Below are positions 1 through 9,190 of a DNA stretch of 64,000 nt, in pieces; position 1 is the first letter of the stretch, and every line of letters starts with the position of its first letter. This DNA is from Vibrio lentus. Lineage in GTDB: Bacteria > Pseudomonadota > Gammaproteobacteria > Enterobacterales > Vibrionaceae. The stretch covers positions 1,674,001 to 1,738,000 of the forward strand of contig NZ_JAUFQE010000001.1 in NCBI RefSeq assembly GCF_030409755.1. The letters are read 5' to 3'. The position numbers and the translations under genes were made by a program. The notes beneath the pieces are model-generated. The model saw nothing but the letters and a program-made list of their open reading frames with translations. It did no database searches and was not told the DNA's origin.

Positions 1-432
1 AATAAAGCAACCTTCTTCATTACTCAAGCGATAAGTAAATTGATGATCAAGAACGGCGGTGGCAGTGTGGTTAACGTTGGCTCTATGTGGGGTAAGCAAG
101 CAATCAAAGCGACGCCATCTTCTGCCTATTCAATGGCTAAAGCTGGCTTGCACGCATTAACACAGCATATGGCAATGGAACTGGCTGAACATAACATTCG
201 TGTGAATGCGGTGTCTCCAGCTGTGGTTAAAACGCCGATTTACGAATCTTTCATTAAACCGGAAGAAGTGGATCAAGCGCTAGAAGGCTTTAATGCGTTC
301 CACCCTATTGGTCGAGTAGGTTCGCCGAAAGACATCGCAAATAGTATCTCTTTCTTACTGTCAGACAGTGCTGATTGGGTAACGGGTGCGATCTGGGATG
401 TTGATGGCGGTGTGATCGCTGGCCGCAATTAA
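1..432 (+). CDS. SDR family oxidoreductase, C-terminal part
   Basis: The reading frame is open from the first base of the window, so the N-terminal Rossmann half lies outside. The visible 143 residues carry the SDR catalytic region: a Ser in the VVNVGS strand and the Y-S-M-A-K motif (YxxxK), followed by the conserved [10 protein letters not shown] segment and the usual C-terminal [11 protein letters not shown]. These enzymes are cytosolic NAD(P)-dependent dehydrogenases or reductases. The substrate cannot be told from this fragment. Confidence 0.9.
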   Translation, partial: NKATFFITQAISKLMIKNGGGSVVNVGSMWGKQAIKATPSSAYSMAKAGLHALTQHMAMELAEHNIRVNAVSPAVVKTPIYESFIKPEEVDQALEGFNAFHPIGRVGSPKDIANSISFLLSDSADWVTGAIWDVDGGVIAGRN

Positions 433-566
433 TTAGGATTCTTTTAGGTGGCTGTCGCGTAGGAAAAATAGCAGCGAGATGGCCTCCTTGATGAGTATTC
501 GCGTAGAATAAAAGCTAGAAAGATAATAAGAATAATTAAAACGATAACAAGAGTAAGGTCGCCATT

Positions 567-1220
567 ATGTTCAACATGGACTTTTCAAAAAAGCTGGTTA
601 TTGAAACCGAGTCATTAGATTGGATTGCAAGCCCTGCCAAAGGGGTTTGGCGTAAGCCGCTCGAAAGAGAAGAGAAAGAATCGGGCCACACGACCAGTGT
701 TGTGAAGTACGATCCTGAATCTTCGTTTTCTGAGCACCCGCATCCGCAAGGCGAAGAGATATTCGTATTAGAGGGAGTGTTCTCAGATGAAACTGGAGAT
801 TTCCCTGCGGGCACTTATATCCGTAATCCCCCGGGCAGTGGGCATTCTCCATCAAGCAAAGATGGCTGCACGATCTTGGTGAAGCTTAATCAGTTTGATG
901 CGAGAGACTTAACTCAAGTTCGTATCAATACTCTAGAAACGGAATGGCTGCCGGGCATCGGTGGCTTACAAGTGATGCCGCTGCATGGTTTTGAGCACGA
1001 AAATGTGGCCTTGGTGAAATGGCCCATTGGTGAGCGCTTTCAGCCACACCGTCATTTTGGTGGTGAAGAGATCTTTGTGTTGTCAGGCACTTTTAAAGAT
1101 GAACATGGCGAGTATCCAAAACATACTTGGATGCGTAGCCCTCATATGAGCGAGCATTTCCCTTATGTGGAAGAAGAGACGGTTATCCTAGTGAAAACGG
1201 GTCACTTGCCGTTGGATTAA
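567..1220 (+). CDS. Duplicated cupin-domain protein (ChrR-like cupin)
   Basis: This 217-residue protein contains two cupin halves that look like an internal duplication. The first has HPHPQGEEIFVLEG and the second HRHFGGEEIFVLSG, each followed by a Gly/Pro strand and a later His (PPGSGH, SPHMSEH). The His/Glu pattern is a metal-binding cupin signature. The family includes the sensor domain of the anti-sigma factor ChrR and stand-alone cupins. There is no zinc-binding ASD domain and no sigma factor next to it, so it is more likely a stand-alone metal-dependent enzyme or sensor. A convergent terminator follows. Function is not assigned. Confidence 0.8.
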   Translation: MFNMDFSKKLVIETESLDWIASPAKGVWRKPLEREEKESGHTTSVVKYDPESSFSEHPHPQGEEIFVLEGVFSDETGDFPAGTYIRNPPGSGHSPSSKDGCTILVKLNQFDARDLTQVRINTLETEWLPGIGGLQVMPLHGFEHENVALVKWPIGERFQPHRHFGGEEIFVLSGTFKDEHGEYPKHTWMRSPHMSEHFPYVEEETVILVKTGHLPLD

Positions 1221-1244
1221 AGGAATGCTCAATATAAAGATGAG

Positions 1245-1278
1245 AAAGCCGCATTGTTGTGAACAAGCGGCTTTTTTA
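1245..1278. terminator. Rho-independent terminator (cupin gene)
   Basis: Stem AAGCCGC (1246-1252) pairs with GCGGCTT (1267-1273) and is followed by a T-run. It lies between convergent genes and may also serve the minus-strand gene. Confidence 0.75.
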
Positions 1279-1297
1279 GTTTTTACATATGAATTGA

Positions 1298-1936
1298 TTA
1301 GTAAGCGACACCAATACGTTGACGTGGGAACTTACCAGCTTCGAGCTCATCAATCATCGCGATAGCGTAGTCGCTGACTGATATTTTGCTGTTGCCATCT
1401 TCGTCGGTGAGCAGTTGATCACCACCTGTGCGGTAGGTTGATAGCTTATCGCCCGGGAAAATTTCTGCCGCTGGGCTAATGAACGTCCAGTTAACCTCGC
1501 TGTTCGATTGCTTGAACACTTCAAGAGCTTCACCCTGTGCTAGTGCTTCGTTTTTGTAATCTGCTGGGAAGTCCGGAACGGTCACTAACGGTACGTTTGG
1601 CGCCACTTCTAATGAACCTGCACCGCCAACCCAAAGTAGGCGCTCGATACCAATGCTTGGCAGTGTCTCAAGCAGCTTAGTTGCTGTGCTTTTTACGATG
1701 TCGTGATTACCCAAAGCACGTCCGCCAATCGAAGTGATTACTGCATCAACGCCGGATAGTGCGCTTGCTAGATTTGCGGTTTCATCTTGTAAATCAAATG
1801 AACGAACCTCAACATTGTTCATTTCTACACGGCTTGCATCTCTTACGACAGCAACCACGTCGTGACCACGAGATTGAGCTTCTTGAGCAATGTGATTACC
1901 AATCCAACCTGATGCGCCTAATACTGCAATTTTCAT
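1298..1936 (-). CDS. NAD(P)-binding oxidoreductase (NmrA/YwnB-like)
   Basis: The 212 residues begin with a Rossmann fold (GASGWIGNHIA, residues 8-18). VVAVVRDASRV and a GVDAVITSIGG strand follow, and the C-terminal SDYAIAMIDELE helix is typical of BVR-B/YwnB-type atypical SDRs. These are cytosolic NAD(P)-dependent reductases or nucleotide-sensing regulators. It is divergent from a LysR-type gene about 160 bases away, an arrangement in which the LysR protein commonly controls the neighbour. The substrate is unknown. Confidence 0.85.
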   Translation of the reverse strand: MKIAVLGASGWIGNHIAQEAQSRGHDVVAVVRDASRVEMNNVEVRSFDLQDETANLASALSGVDAVITSIGGRALGNHDIVKSTATKLLETLPSIGIERLLWVGGAGSLEVAPNVPLVTVPDFPADYKNEALAQGEALEVFKQSNSEVNWTFISPAAEIFPGDKLSTYRTGGDQLLTDEDGNSKISVSDYAIAMIDELEAGKFPRQRIGVAY

Positions 1937-2098
1937 AATGTCTCTCCAATTATCTAATTTATTGAGTCGTTTTCCCGACAGCCATTGCAGTCTAATAGCT
2001 CACTAGGTTGCGATAAATATCGTAAAATGATGTAGATTGTATCTATATGGTGATCTAATAAGATTTGATTAGCTAGCAAGTAGTTCAAGGAGAGCGTG

Positions 2099-2995
2099 AT
2101 GGATAGGTTGACGGCAATGCGTAGCTTTGTTGAAGTCGCAAATTGTGCCAGTTTCACTCAAGCAGCTGAGCATTTGGACATGAGCCGATTACAGGTTTCA
2201 CGTCATGTTCAAGAGATCGAAGGGTGGCTAAAACAAAGGCTACTGCACAGAACCACTCGTAAGGTAAGTTTGACCGCGGCAGGAGAGATTGCGCTGCAAC
2301 GTTGCGAGAAGATACTCCATGAAACTGCAGAGCTAGAAGTCACTTCACTCAATCAAACTGACGATCTTTCAGGGGTAATTCGAATTGCAGCGCCGATTGG
2401 TTTAACTCAAAACATGTTGTTGGATGTGGTTGAACAGTTTACTGAGCGTCATCCTAATATCACGGTCGAGTTGTTTGCCTCAGACCGTTTTGCGCAGCTG
2501 GTAGATGAAAGAATCGATATTGCCCTTCGCTATACTGACCAACCTGACGATAGCTTGATTGCTCGAAAGCTAATGGAAATTGATTCAGTGGTGTGTGCCT
2601 CTCAAGTCTACCTAGACAAGCACGGAGAACCTGAAACGGTCGAAGCACTTCGACAGCATAACTGCTTTCGCCATTTGAGTGTTTCTAAGTGGGATTTCGT
2701 TAAGGATAACCAGCACTATTCGGTTGAGGTGTCTGGCACCATTAAGGCTAACGATGTTGGGGTATTAACTCGCGCCGCGCAGCATGGAAAAGGGATAGTT
2801 CGCTTACCTTGTGATTTAGCGAATCCATTGATTGCGGATGGTAAATTGAAACGAGTTTTGGATGATTTTGTTTCACCGAGTAGCGTACTTTGGGCGGTGT
2901 ATCTATCTCGCAGTTATCAGCTTCCTATTGTTCGTCAGTTCATTGATTTTGCAGCAGAAGCTTGGTCTAGCGATATTAAGTCTGGGGATGTTTGA
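2099..2995 (+). CDS. LysR family transcriptional regulator
   Basis: This 298-residue protein has an N-terminal winged HTH (MDRLTAMRSFVEVANCASFTQAA, then RLQVSRHVQEIE) and a LysR substrate-binding domain from about residue 90 (IRIAAPIGL). The ATG at 2099 is preferred over the GTG just before it because AAGGAGA at 2087-2093 is well spaced for it. It belongs to the CrgA/AaeR-like group of single-target LysR proteins. Divergent from the NAD(P)-binding oxidoreductase gene, which is its likely target (inference). Confidence 0.93.
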   Translation: MDRLTAMRSFVEVANCASFTQAAEHLDMSRLQVSRHVQEIEGWLKQRLLHRTTRKVSLTAAGEIALQRCEKILHETAELEVTSLNQTDDLSGVIRIAAPIGLTQNMLLDVVEQFTERHPNITVELFASDRFAQLVDERIDIALRYTDQPDDSLIARKLMEIDSVVCASQVYLDKHGEPETVEALRQHNCFRHLSVSKWDFVKDNQHYSVEVSGTIKANDVGVLTRAAQHGKGIVRLPCDLANPLIADGKLKRVLDDFVSPSSVLWAVYLSRSYQLPIVRQFIDFAAEAWSSDIKSGDV

Positions 2996-3047
2996 GGTCA
3001 TATATCTTAAGTACACAAGTACACAAGACATAAACATATAAATACAA

Positions 3048-3077
3048 AAATCCGATATCAAAGGTGATATCGGATTT
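3048..3077. terminator. Strong bidirectional hairpin
   Basis: A 13-bp perfect stem, AAATCCGATATCA (3048-3060) with its complement at 3065-3077, has a 4-base loop. It lies between the convergent LysR gene and the 3125 gene and probably terminates the LysR transcript. Confidence 0.7.
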
Positions 3078-3124
3078 GAACTCAATAATTCAGAGTTCCA
3101 GCACGCTCTCCTCTCACGAAGTCT

Positions 3125-3994
3125 TTAAATGTAATGATGTACGGATAATCGTGTATTTATCACCTTTTCATTGGTGTCTGGTAAAGGCTGATACAAGCTT
3201 CTAGTAATGTCGGATAATACTTGGTCATAGACTTGGGACACGACGCTAGAGATATCACTGGTTAACTCGTACATGCTATCTGCCGGTTGGGTCGCTTCGT
3301 TGCTTGATGCGATCTCTGTAAGTGCATGCATCGCTCGTGTACAAACCGGTGACCCACTACTGATAGGGCAGATAATCGATAATTGGTTGAGCTTTCTGTG
3401 TGTTTGAGAGGCGTAGAATTTGAATCTCAAATACTCCTCTGGCTTCTCCATATCTGCCTTTTCTATTCCAGGGATAGACATTCGTAACTTGGTCAGAATA
3501 TCCATGCAGTCTAAGATCTGTTGCCAGTTCATGTGGTACTCACGGCTCATGTCTTCTCGTTCAGACTGAATCAACCAAATGATCATTACTTCATCCATTA
3601 AGAACATGCTGTGACGAATCGTTTTGCCATGAATTGATTGGTTGCGCACCAAGCTGCGGTTTTGCCAGTCGCTGTGCATGGCGATGAGCTTGAGGTGGTA
3701 GATGCGATACATAGGACGGCTATCGAACGACACATGGGATTGAAGTAGTTCAGACACCTCAAGTATGTTGTCGTAAATCTTATTCACTTTACGAATCGAG
3801 TCGCTAGACAATTTATAGGCCAGAGCATAATGCGTTGCCGCGCGATGTTTGCGTGATAACAACAATAACTCTCTGAGCAGAACCAAGGTTTCAAACCTAT
3901 GTGATAGCGCTGTTTGTCTCTTTTTTGAAAAGTGAAACAGTGCAGCAAGCACTGCAATCGATAAACCCACTGAAATAACTACAAACATATCCAA
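3125..3994 (-). CDS. Hypothetical membrane-anchored protein
   Basis: I do not recognise this 289-residue protein. It starts with one hydrophobic segment (residues 3-22, VVISVGLSIAVLAALFHF) followed by basic residues, as in an N-terminal membrane anchor with the rest in the cytosol. The remainder is predicted mainly helical and rich in Leu, His and Arg (for example LRELLLLSRKHRAATHYAL). That segment distantly resembles the helical bundles of nitrate/nitrite-sensing domains, but I cannot support that assignment. No close operon partner is seen. Confidence 0.6.
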   Translation of the reverse strand: MDMFVVISVGLSIAVLAALFHFSKKRQTALSHRFETLVLLRELLLLSRKHRAATHYALAYKLSSDSIRKVNKIYDNILEVSELLQSHVSFDSRPMYRIYHLKLIAMHSDWQNRSLVRNQSIHGKTIRHSMFLMDEVMIIWLIQSEREDMSREYHMNWQQILDCMDILTKLRMSIPGIEKADMEKPEEYLRFKFYASQTHRKLNQLSIICPISSGSPVCTRAMHALTEIASSNEATQPADSMYELTSDISSVVSQVYDQVLSDITRSLYQPLPDTNEKVINTRLSVHHYI

Positions 3995-4367
3995 CTCCTA
4001 ATATCTGCGTACCTACTTAGTGGTAGTGCAGACACCGTGCCAAAATTAATAAATGTTATATTTCAATTAGTTATGTTTTTACTGTAATTATGAATGATCA
4101 ATGGTGGTGCATGACTTCACCATTCGAGTGAATGTTTCTCATATTTTGCAGGATTTTTTGAGAGGTTACGCTTTTCTAAGTGATTAAACTGGGAAGGTTC
4201 TGATAAGTAGAGAGATCCATCGTTGACTCGTCTCAAAATACGGAAATGAAAAAGGCCTCACCCTTTATGCTTTTAACTAGAAAAAGCAGTAAGAATGAAG
4301 CCTTTCAATATTCATTTCTGAGTTTCGTTATCCTCAGTGCTAAGTGTTTAGCATTGAAGATTAAACG
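3995..4367. other. Intergenic region, no gene seen
   Basis: About 370 bases between two minus-strand genes. It should hold the promoter of the 3125 gene and the ribB terminator (4251-4305). I see no conserved RNA or convincing small reading frame. Confidence 0.5.
4251..4305 (-). terminator. Probable ribB terminator
   Basis: On the minus strand AAAGGCTTCA pairs with TGAGGCCTTT, with a second inner A/T-rich stem, and TTTCATTT follows. It lies about 60-120 bases downstream of the ribB stop. Confidence 0.5.
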
Positions 4368-5024
4368 TTAAGCAAGCTTAAGGTCGAACTCAGTGCGGTA
4401 CATCACCATATCTTCAATGGTCAGTACTGGCATGTTGTGAAGTTTGCCGAAAGCAACGATCTCTGGCGCTTTTGCCATTGTGCCGTCTGGGTTGGTTACT
4501 TCACATAGTACGCCTGCTGATTGAAGACCAGCCATTTGCATCAGATCCACAGTGCCTTCTGTGTGACCGCGGCGAGCAAGTACACCACCTTTACGAGCGC
4601 GTAGTGGGAATACGTGGCCAGGGCGAGCAAGGTCAGTAGGCTTAGCTGTTGGGTTTGCAGCTGTCTTGATCGTTGTTACACGGTCAGCGGCAGAAACACC
4701 TGTCGTTACGCCAACTTTTGCTTCGATAGTGACAGTAAACGCAGTTTGGTTTGCGCTGTTGTTATCAACAACCATAGGTGGAAGTTCAAGTTGGTTCGCT
4801 TGCTCGTCAGTTAGACACAGGCACACAATGCCGCTACATTCGCGGATCATAAGCGCCATTTGAGCATTCGTCAGGTGTTCTACTGAGTAGATGATGTCGC
4901 CTTCGTTCTCGCGATCTTCATCATCGAGTAAAAGTACGCCACGACCTTCGCGTAGAGCTTGCAGTGCGTTTTCAACGCGAGTGATTGGTTCGCCAAATTC
5001 GGCAAGTAGTGAAGACTGATTCAT
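4368..5024 (-). CDS. ribB: 3,4-dihydroxy-2-butanone-4-phosphate synthase
   Basis: RibB converts ribulose 5-phosphate to formate and 3,4-dihydroxy-2-butanone 4-phosphate in riboflavin synthesis. The 218 residues match stand-alone RibB in length. The acidic [12 protein letters not shown] loop binds Mg2+ and substrate, and [34 protein letters not shown] and [13 protein letters not shown] are all present. There is no RibA domain. AGGAG sits 6 bases before the ATG. A long leader with an FMN riboswitch precedes it, so the gene is repressed by FMN. Confidence 0.97.
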   Translation of the reverse strand: MNQSSLLAEFGEPITRVENALQALREGRGVLLLDDEDRENEGDIIYSVEHLTNAQMALMIRECSGIVCLCLTDEQANQLELPPMVVDNNSANQTAFTVTIEAKVGVTTGVSAADRVTTIKTAANPTAKPTDLARPGHVFPLRARKGGVLARRGHTEGTVDLMQMAGLQSAGVLCEVTNPDGTMAKAPEIVAFGKLHNMPVLTIEDMVMYRTEFDLKLA

Positions 5025-5086
5025 GGTTAAACTCCTAAAATATCACCAGAATCAGGGCTGTATGAGGGATCTCAACCGAGCACAAC

Positions 5087-5112
5087 AAAGCCTACTCATT
5101 ACAAGAGGCTTT
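5087..5112 (-). terminator. Candidate riboswitch expression-platform hairpin
   Basis: On the minus strand AAAGCCT pairs with AGGCTTT over a 12-base loop, followed by TTGTTGTG. It lies between the FMN aptamer and the ribB start and could act as the FMN-dependent terminator. The T-run is short, so control at translation initiation is also possible. Confidence 0.4.
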
Positions 5113-5213
5113 AGCTCATTATGGTTTTATCCAAAACGAAATGCACCCGTCTAAGCTGGAGGCATGAACCCAATAAATGGGCGCGCCTTTCCAACGTAAG
5201 CGAGTGTGTTTTC

Positions 5214-5356
5214 ATTCTCTCTCATCCGGACTATGACCGTCGGCTCTGGCATCTCACCAGATCTGCTGACCTCGACGAATCGAGCGCTCGCGGGCTTATC
5301 TTTAGATTTTGCTAAGGACATACCGCCGGTGGGGAATTTCGCCCCGCCCTGAGAAT
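5214..5356 (-). ncRNA. FMN riboswitch (RFN element) of ribB
   Basis: Read on the minus strand, the conserved core appears in order: GGGCGGGGCGAAATTCCCCA, CCGGCGGTA, GCCCGCGAGCGC, a variable hairpin, AGCAGATCTGGTG, CCGACGGTCATAGTCCGGAT and GAGAGAAT. Outer ends ATTCTC and GAGAAT (5351-5356 with 5214-5219) form P1. The aptamer lies 190 bases upstream of ribB, as in the sroG leader of enterobacteria. It binds FMN and turns ribB off. Confidence 0.96.
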
Positions 5357-5745
5357 AAAAATTAATAATCTGTTTTGCTTTTGAAAGCAGACCAGATGGT
5401 AATCCTTTCAATAGTGGATTTAAAGGACTGACAGCAAAGTTTTTAAGATTCTGGCCTGATAATCCGGTAAGTGTTCACTTTATCAGCAGAACGCGTCAGG
5501 CAGTCTTCAGTGGGGTGATGCTATTGTCTCATCTGGTTTCAGTGGCCTTTGCTTTCTCTATGAACATAAGTGGATGTTGAATGTTATTGGTGTTGGCGCG
5601 CCTGTTCAGCTAATCAATACTCAAGAGGTTCATCAATCGAATATTGTTACACCATGACGGCTGACTGACCGTTTTGACATAAAATTGATATTGGCGATGC
5701 TAAGCTGCGATAGCATCCGACCACTTCATCTAAAAGATTTTAGCC
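5357..5745. promoter_or_regulatory. Intergenic region between ribB leader and PAP2 gene
   Basis: Divergent spacer of about 390 bases. It must hold the ribB promoter upstream of the aptamer and the promoter of the PAP2 gene. No gene is seen, and I cannot place promoter boxes with confidence. Confidence 0.4.
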
Positions 5746-6489
5746 ATGACTTCTCTGTTCTCTAACAAATCCAAAGGCTTACTACTGCTTGTTCTAAGCT
5801 TGTATTCCCTCGTACCATTTTTGATCTTTGGATCCGACTTCGACCTAGGAAGTGCGGTTTTGCCTTTCTATGGCGCCTTTATGACGTTCGTGACTTACTC
5901 AGCAGGTAATCAAGGGTTCTTGGTAACGCTAGCTGTTTTGTCTTTAGTTTTACTCACGATGAAATTTTCCAAAGCTAAGCTGGTCAGCCTTTGTCTGCAG
6001 CTCGGCTTGTTGTTGGTTCTCAGTTTTGCAGCAAAAACCTTCTTGAAGCATTCTACAGAAAGCCCCCGTCCTTATTCTGAGTATTTGGTGACGCAAGAAG
6101 TGGTTGAAATGCCAGAGCTGTTTTACGAACTGCCATTGGTAGAAAAGAACGCAGCGATTGCATCTGTGCAAGACAAGGTGAGTGAGTGGCGAACGCGTCA
6201 CTGGTTGGGTGAAACTGACTATTCTTTCCCATCTGGGCACATGATTTTCGTTGGCGTGTGTCTGGCGTTCTTTGGCGGCTTGTTCCTAGAAGCGAAACGT
6301 TTTTACTTAGTGGGCGGTTTGCTGGTTTGGGCCGGTGGCGTTGCTTATAGCCGAGTTTGGCTTGGCATGCATCGACCTGAAGACTTGGCGGCGTCTATCG
6401 CCTTTGCTGGTCTTATCTATCTATTGGTGCCAGTGGTTCCAACGCAAAAAATAGAGCCTTTACTGCCTAAGTTCTTAAGATCGAACTAA
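5746..6489 (+). CDS. PAP2 superfamily phosphatase
   Basis: This 247-residue membrane protein carries the three PAP2 phosphatase motifs: KHSTESPRP (KX6RP), FPSGH (PSGH) and SRVWLGMHRPED (SRX5HX3D). About six hydrophobic segments surround them, with the catalytic His on the periplasmic side. It resembles PgpB-type phosphatases that act on phosphatidylglycerol phosphate or undecaprenyl pyrophosphate. The exact lipid substrate is not certain. It is a single gene with no operon partner. Confidence 0.9.
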   Translation: MTSLFSNKSKGLLLLVLSLYSLVPFLIFGSDFDLGSAVLPFYGAFMTFVTYSAGNQGFLVTLAVLSLVLLTMKFSKAKLVSLCLQLGLLLVLSFAAKTFLKHSTESPRPYSEYLVTQEVVEMPELFYELPLVEKNAAIASVQDKVSEWRTRHWLGETDYSFPSGHMIFVGVCLAFFGGLFLEAKRFYLVGGLLVWAGGVAYSRVWLGMHRPEDLAASIAFAGLIYLLVPVVPTQKIEPLLPKFLRSN

Positions 6490-6579
6490 GTTTCAAAGAA
6501 CAGTGTTAGTTTTAATATCAGCCTAGCTCTTAAGCTGCATTTGAATCTGAAGTAAGCGTTTAACAAGCAGAAATTCTGG

Positions 6580-6942
6580 CTACTGATTGAGCCCGAGTTC
6601 TGCTTGTTTCTTTTTGGTTAGCCCTAAAGACACAATTCGGTGTGATTCAGTGAGGTAGTATCTCAGCTCCTCGTCCCTTTTTGGTGTGCTTTCAAAAAGT
6701 TGAATCCACTTCATACCACGCGAAGCAAAGTAGGGCGCAGGTTTATAGCCTGGCTCTTCTTTGAGAAAATCGAAATTCTGATCGGACGCCTTGAAGATAA
6801 ATGCAGGCTCGTCGTTCGGCCCCCAGCCACCAATCGCAAACACCTTCCCACCCACTTTCCAAACGTGCGAGTTATTCCACTGCATCACATAGCTGGTGGC
6901 AGGTTGTGACTCGCAGAATGCATTGAATTCGTCGTAAGTCAT
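6580..6942 (-). CDS. MmcQ/YjbR family protein
   Basis: A 120-residue protein of the YjbR/MmcQ double-wing fold: MTYDEFNAFCESQPATS at the start, HVWKVGGKVFAIGGW in the middle, then a PAPYFASRGMKWIQL segment and a basic SHRIVSLGLTKKKQAELGL end. The family is often called DNA-binding because of its CyaY-like fold, but no function is established. It lies 78 bases downstream of the TauE/SafE gene on the same strand and could be cotranscribed with it. Confidence 0.9.
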   Translation of the reverse strand: MTYDEFNAFCESQPATSYVMQWNNSHVWKVGGKVFAIGGWGPNDEPAFIFKASDQNFDFLKEEPGYKPAPYFASRGMKWIQLFESTPKRDEELRYYLTESHRIVSLGLTKKKQAELGLNQ

Positions 6943-7020
6943 AGAACGTCCTTTTATCTATTGGGTGTTTGTGTTGGTTTTCTAAGATGTCTTTGTTCTT
7001 CTCGTCTTTATCGCCAATAA

Positions 7021-7746
7021 CTAGCCAGCTAAACCCTGCCAGATTGCCGTAAAACCACTGATAGAACATAGCAACAAAGAACCAATGCGTATTTTCTCTT
7101 TAGGAATGCTTTGCGTGGTCATTAACGCCACTTTGTAACCCAACCAAGCCGCAGGAAGCAACGGGATTGTGATGATCAAATGGTGCATCGTGAAGAAGCC
7201 AATTGGGATCTGTACCAGTAATGAAATGATAGAACTAAACACGAAAAACGCAGAAAGGTTACCACGAAGCTGATTGGCATCTTGGTGTTGCAGCAGGAGT
7301 GCCATCGGTGGACCACCAATACCGGAACTGGTGCCAAAGAATCCTGAGAAGAATCCCGCGATCCCCATTTTGGTTGGTGTCGGCTCTAACCTAAACGGAA
7401 GTAAGCTGACAATCACCGCAAATACCACCAACAAGCCTAACCACAGAGACAGCACGCTCGTTGAAACCATCACTAATAAAGCACCACCTGCAATCGAACC
7501 TGGAATACGGCCAAGCAGTGCGATTTTTAATCCGCCGATAGAAATATTGGCTCGGTGTTTAAACGCATTGAATATAGAAATGAACAGGCCAACGAGACAG
7601 ATAGGCGCGGGTACATAGTCGGGCGAGACTAAAAACAACAACGGGGCAGCCACAATAGCCAAGCCAAAGCCGATTGCGGTTTGTACAAACGAGCCGACAA
7701 AAATGAGTGCCATCGCGATAAGAGCGGTCTGATCTAGGTATTCCAT
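7021..7746 (-). CDS. TauE/SafE family membrane exporter
   Basis: The 241 residues form about seven to eight hydrophobic helices with the family motif FVGSFVQTAIGFGLAIVAAPLLF at the N-terminus and its repeat FFSGFFGTSSGIGGPPMALLL in the second half. TauE/SafE proteins move anions such as sulfite or sulfonates across the inner membrane. The substrate here is not clear, and no sulfur gene lies adjacent. Confidence 0.9.
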   Translation of the reverse strand: MEYLDQTALIAMALIFVGSFVQTAIGFGLAIVAAPLLFLVSPDYVPAPICLVGLFISIFNAFKHRANISIGGLKIALLGRIPGSIAGGALLVMVSTSVLSLWLGLLVVFAVIVSLLPFRLEPTPTKMGIAGFFSGFFGTSSGIGGPPMALLLQHQDANQLRGNLSAFFVFSSIISLLVQIPIGFFTMHHLIITIPLLPAAWLGYKVALMTTQSIPKEKIRIGSLLLCSISGFTAIWQGLAG

Positions 7747-7870
7747 AAGCCTGCGAATTAGTTTTAAAGGAGCGAGTGGATACTATAAATTAAAACGAAA
7801 AGAATAGTCTTATTATTCAGTGAGGTTTATGCAAGTTTCGTTCGTTATCATTTCGATAATAACGACCAAC

Positions 7871-7924
7871 AAAAAAGCGAGTGAGCATATCAGGCTACTT
7901 CCTTTCAATACTCACTCGCTTATT
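7871..7924 (-). terminator. Rho-independent terminator of the MFS gene
   Basis: On the minus strand AAGCGAGTGAG pairs with CTCACTCGCTT and is followed by a run of T (7871-7876 on the plus strand reads A). It lies about 45 bases past the MFS stop. Confidence 0.85.
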
Positions 7925-7969
7925 GGAACGACTTGTTGCTTACGCTAGTGGGGGAGTCAGCATAAAACG

Positions 7970-9175
7970 TTAAGCCATTGTCAATTTCAGTCGCTCAATC
8001 GGCTTGTCATTGATAGGCAAATGGATCAGTGCTGCTGCAAATGCCAGTACCACTGTTGACCACCAGATTGGCTCGTAAGATCCGTAGTAATCGTAAATAC
8101 GACCACCAACCCAAGCGCCTAAGAAGCTACCCACTTGGTGAGTAAAGAATACCAAGCCGTACAACGTCGACAGGTAACGAGCACCGAAGATCTGACGAAC
8201 TAAACCAGACGTTAGCGGAACCGTACCCAACCAACAGAAACCAATCGCCGCACCGAAGATAGCCGCGGTTGACTCAGTCACTGGCAAAGTCACAAACGCA
8301 CCGATAACCACAGTACGTACTAAGTACAGTGCCGACATTACATGACGTTTGCTGAACTTATCGCCCATCACACCCCAGAAGTAAGATCCGAAGATATTGA
8401 AGATACCCACATAAGCCAATGCCATCGCTGCACTACTCGCAGGTAAGTTTTTGTCGGCTAAGTAACTTGGTAAGTGCGTCGCAATGAACATCACGTGGAA
8501 ACCACACACGAAGAAGCCCGCGTGAATCAACCAATAACTTTTGTTCGAAAACGCTTCAGACAGCGCTTCTTTCAGTGTCTGGGTGTCTTCTACTTGTTTA
8601 TTGGTTGCTGACTTCGGTGCTCGCATAAACAGCGCAAATGAGATCATCAAACAACAAAGCACGCCAAATACTTGCATCGCACTTTGCCAATCAAATTCGT
8701 TCAACATGTATTGCGCGCCCGGAATTACCGCGAACATACCAAATGAACCTGCTGCTGTGGTTAAACCAAATGCCTTCGCCGCGTGCTCTGCAGGTACTAC
8801 TTTTGCTACCGCGCCCAACACGATCACATAGCTCGTCGCACTCAACCCAAGGCCAACTAATGCGCCTAGTGAAACGTAAAGCATGCTTGATTCGGTAGAA
8901 ATAGAGGTAAGAAGTAAACCCAAACCGTAAGCACATGCGCCTGCAATAATGATGCGTCTTGCTCCCCATTTGTCAGCGGCCATGCCCACAAAAGGTTGGA
9001 ACACACCGAACAGCAGGTTTTGTAGAGCAATGGCGAAGCTGAAAAACTCACGGCCGGTGCCGAAATGCTCTGAAATTGGCATCATAAAAATGCCGAATGA
9101 TTGTCTGATCCCTAGACTGATAATAAGTGTGCCGATCCCAAGCCATACCAGTAAAGGAAAACGGAAAATGCTCAT
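7970..9175 (-). CDS. MFS transporter
   Basis: The 401 residues have twelve predicted membrane helices. The MFS loop 2-3 motif is present (GMAADKWGARR, near residue 65) and is repeated in the second half as GVMGDKFSKRHV. The start RQSFGIFMMPISEHFGTGREFFSFA is typical of the monocarboxylate/oxalate-formate antiporter-like MFS group, so a small organic acid is a reasonable substrate guess. The gene begins 15 bases after a His-rich small protein gene and ends at a good terminator, so the two probably form an operon. Confidence 0.93.
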   Translation of the reverse strand: MSIFRFPLLVWLGIGTLIISLGIRQSFGIFMMPISEHFGTGREFFSFAIALQNLLFGVFQPFVGMAADKWGARRIIIAGACAYGLGLLLTSISTESSMLYVSLGALVGLGLSATSYVIVLGAVAKVVPAEHAAKAFGLTTAAGSFGMFAVIPGAQYMLNEFDWQSAMQVFGVLCCLMISFALFMRAPKSATNKQVEDTQTLKEALSEAFSNKSYWLIHAGFFVCGFHVMFIATHLPSYLADKNLPASSAAMALAYVGIFNIFGSYFWGVMGDKFSKRHVMSALYLVRTVVIGAFVTLPVTESTAAIFGAAIGFCWLGTVPLTSGLVRQIFGARYLSTLYGLVFFTHQVGSFLGAWVGGRIYDYYGSYEPIWWSTVVLAFAAALIHLPINDKPIERLKLTMA

Positions 9176-9190
9176 TCTAATACTCTTAAA

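Noticed and set aside
567..1220. ChrR-type anti-sigma factor
   Set aside because: No zinc-binding ASD domain and no neighbouring sigma factor gene; the SigZ gene is 10 kb away in another operon.
5151..5411. An 86-codon open frame upstream of ribB on the minus strand
   Set aside because: It coincides with the FMN riboswitch, whose conserved bases fully explain the sequence. No leader peptide is needed.
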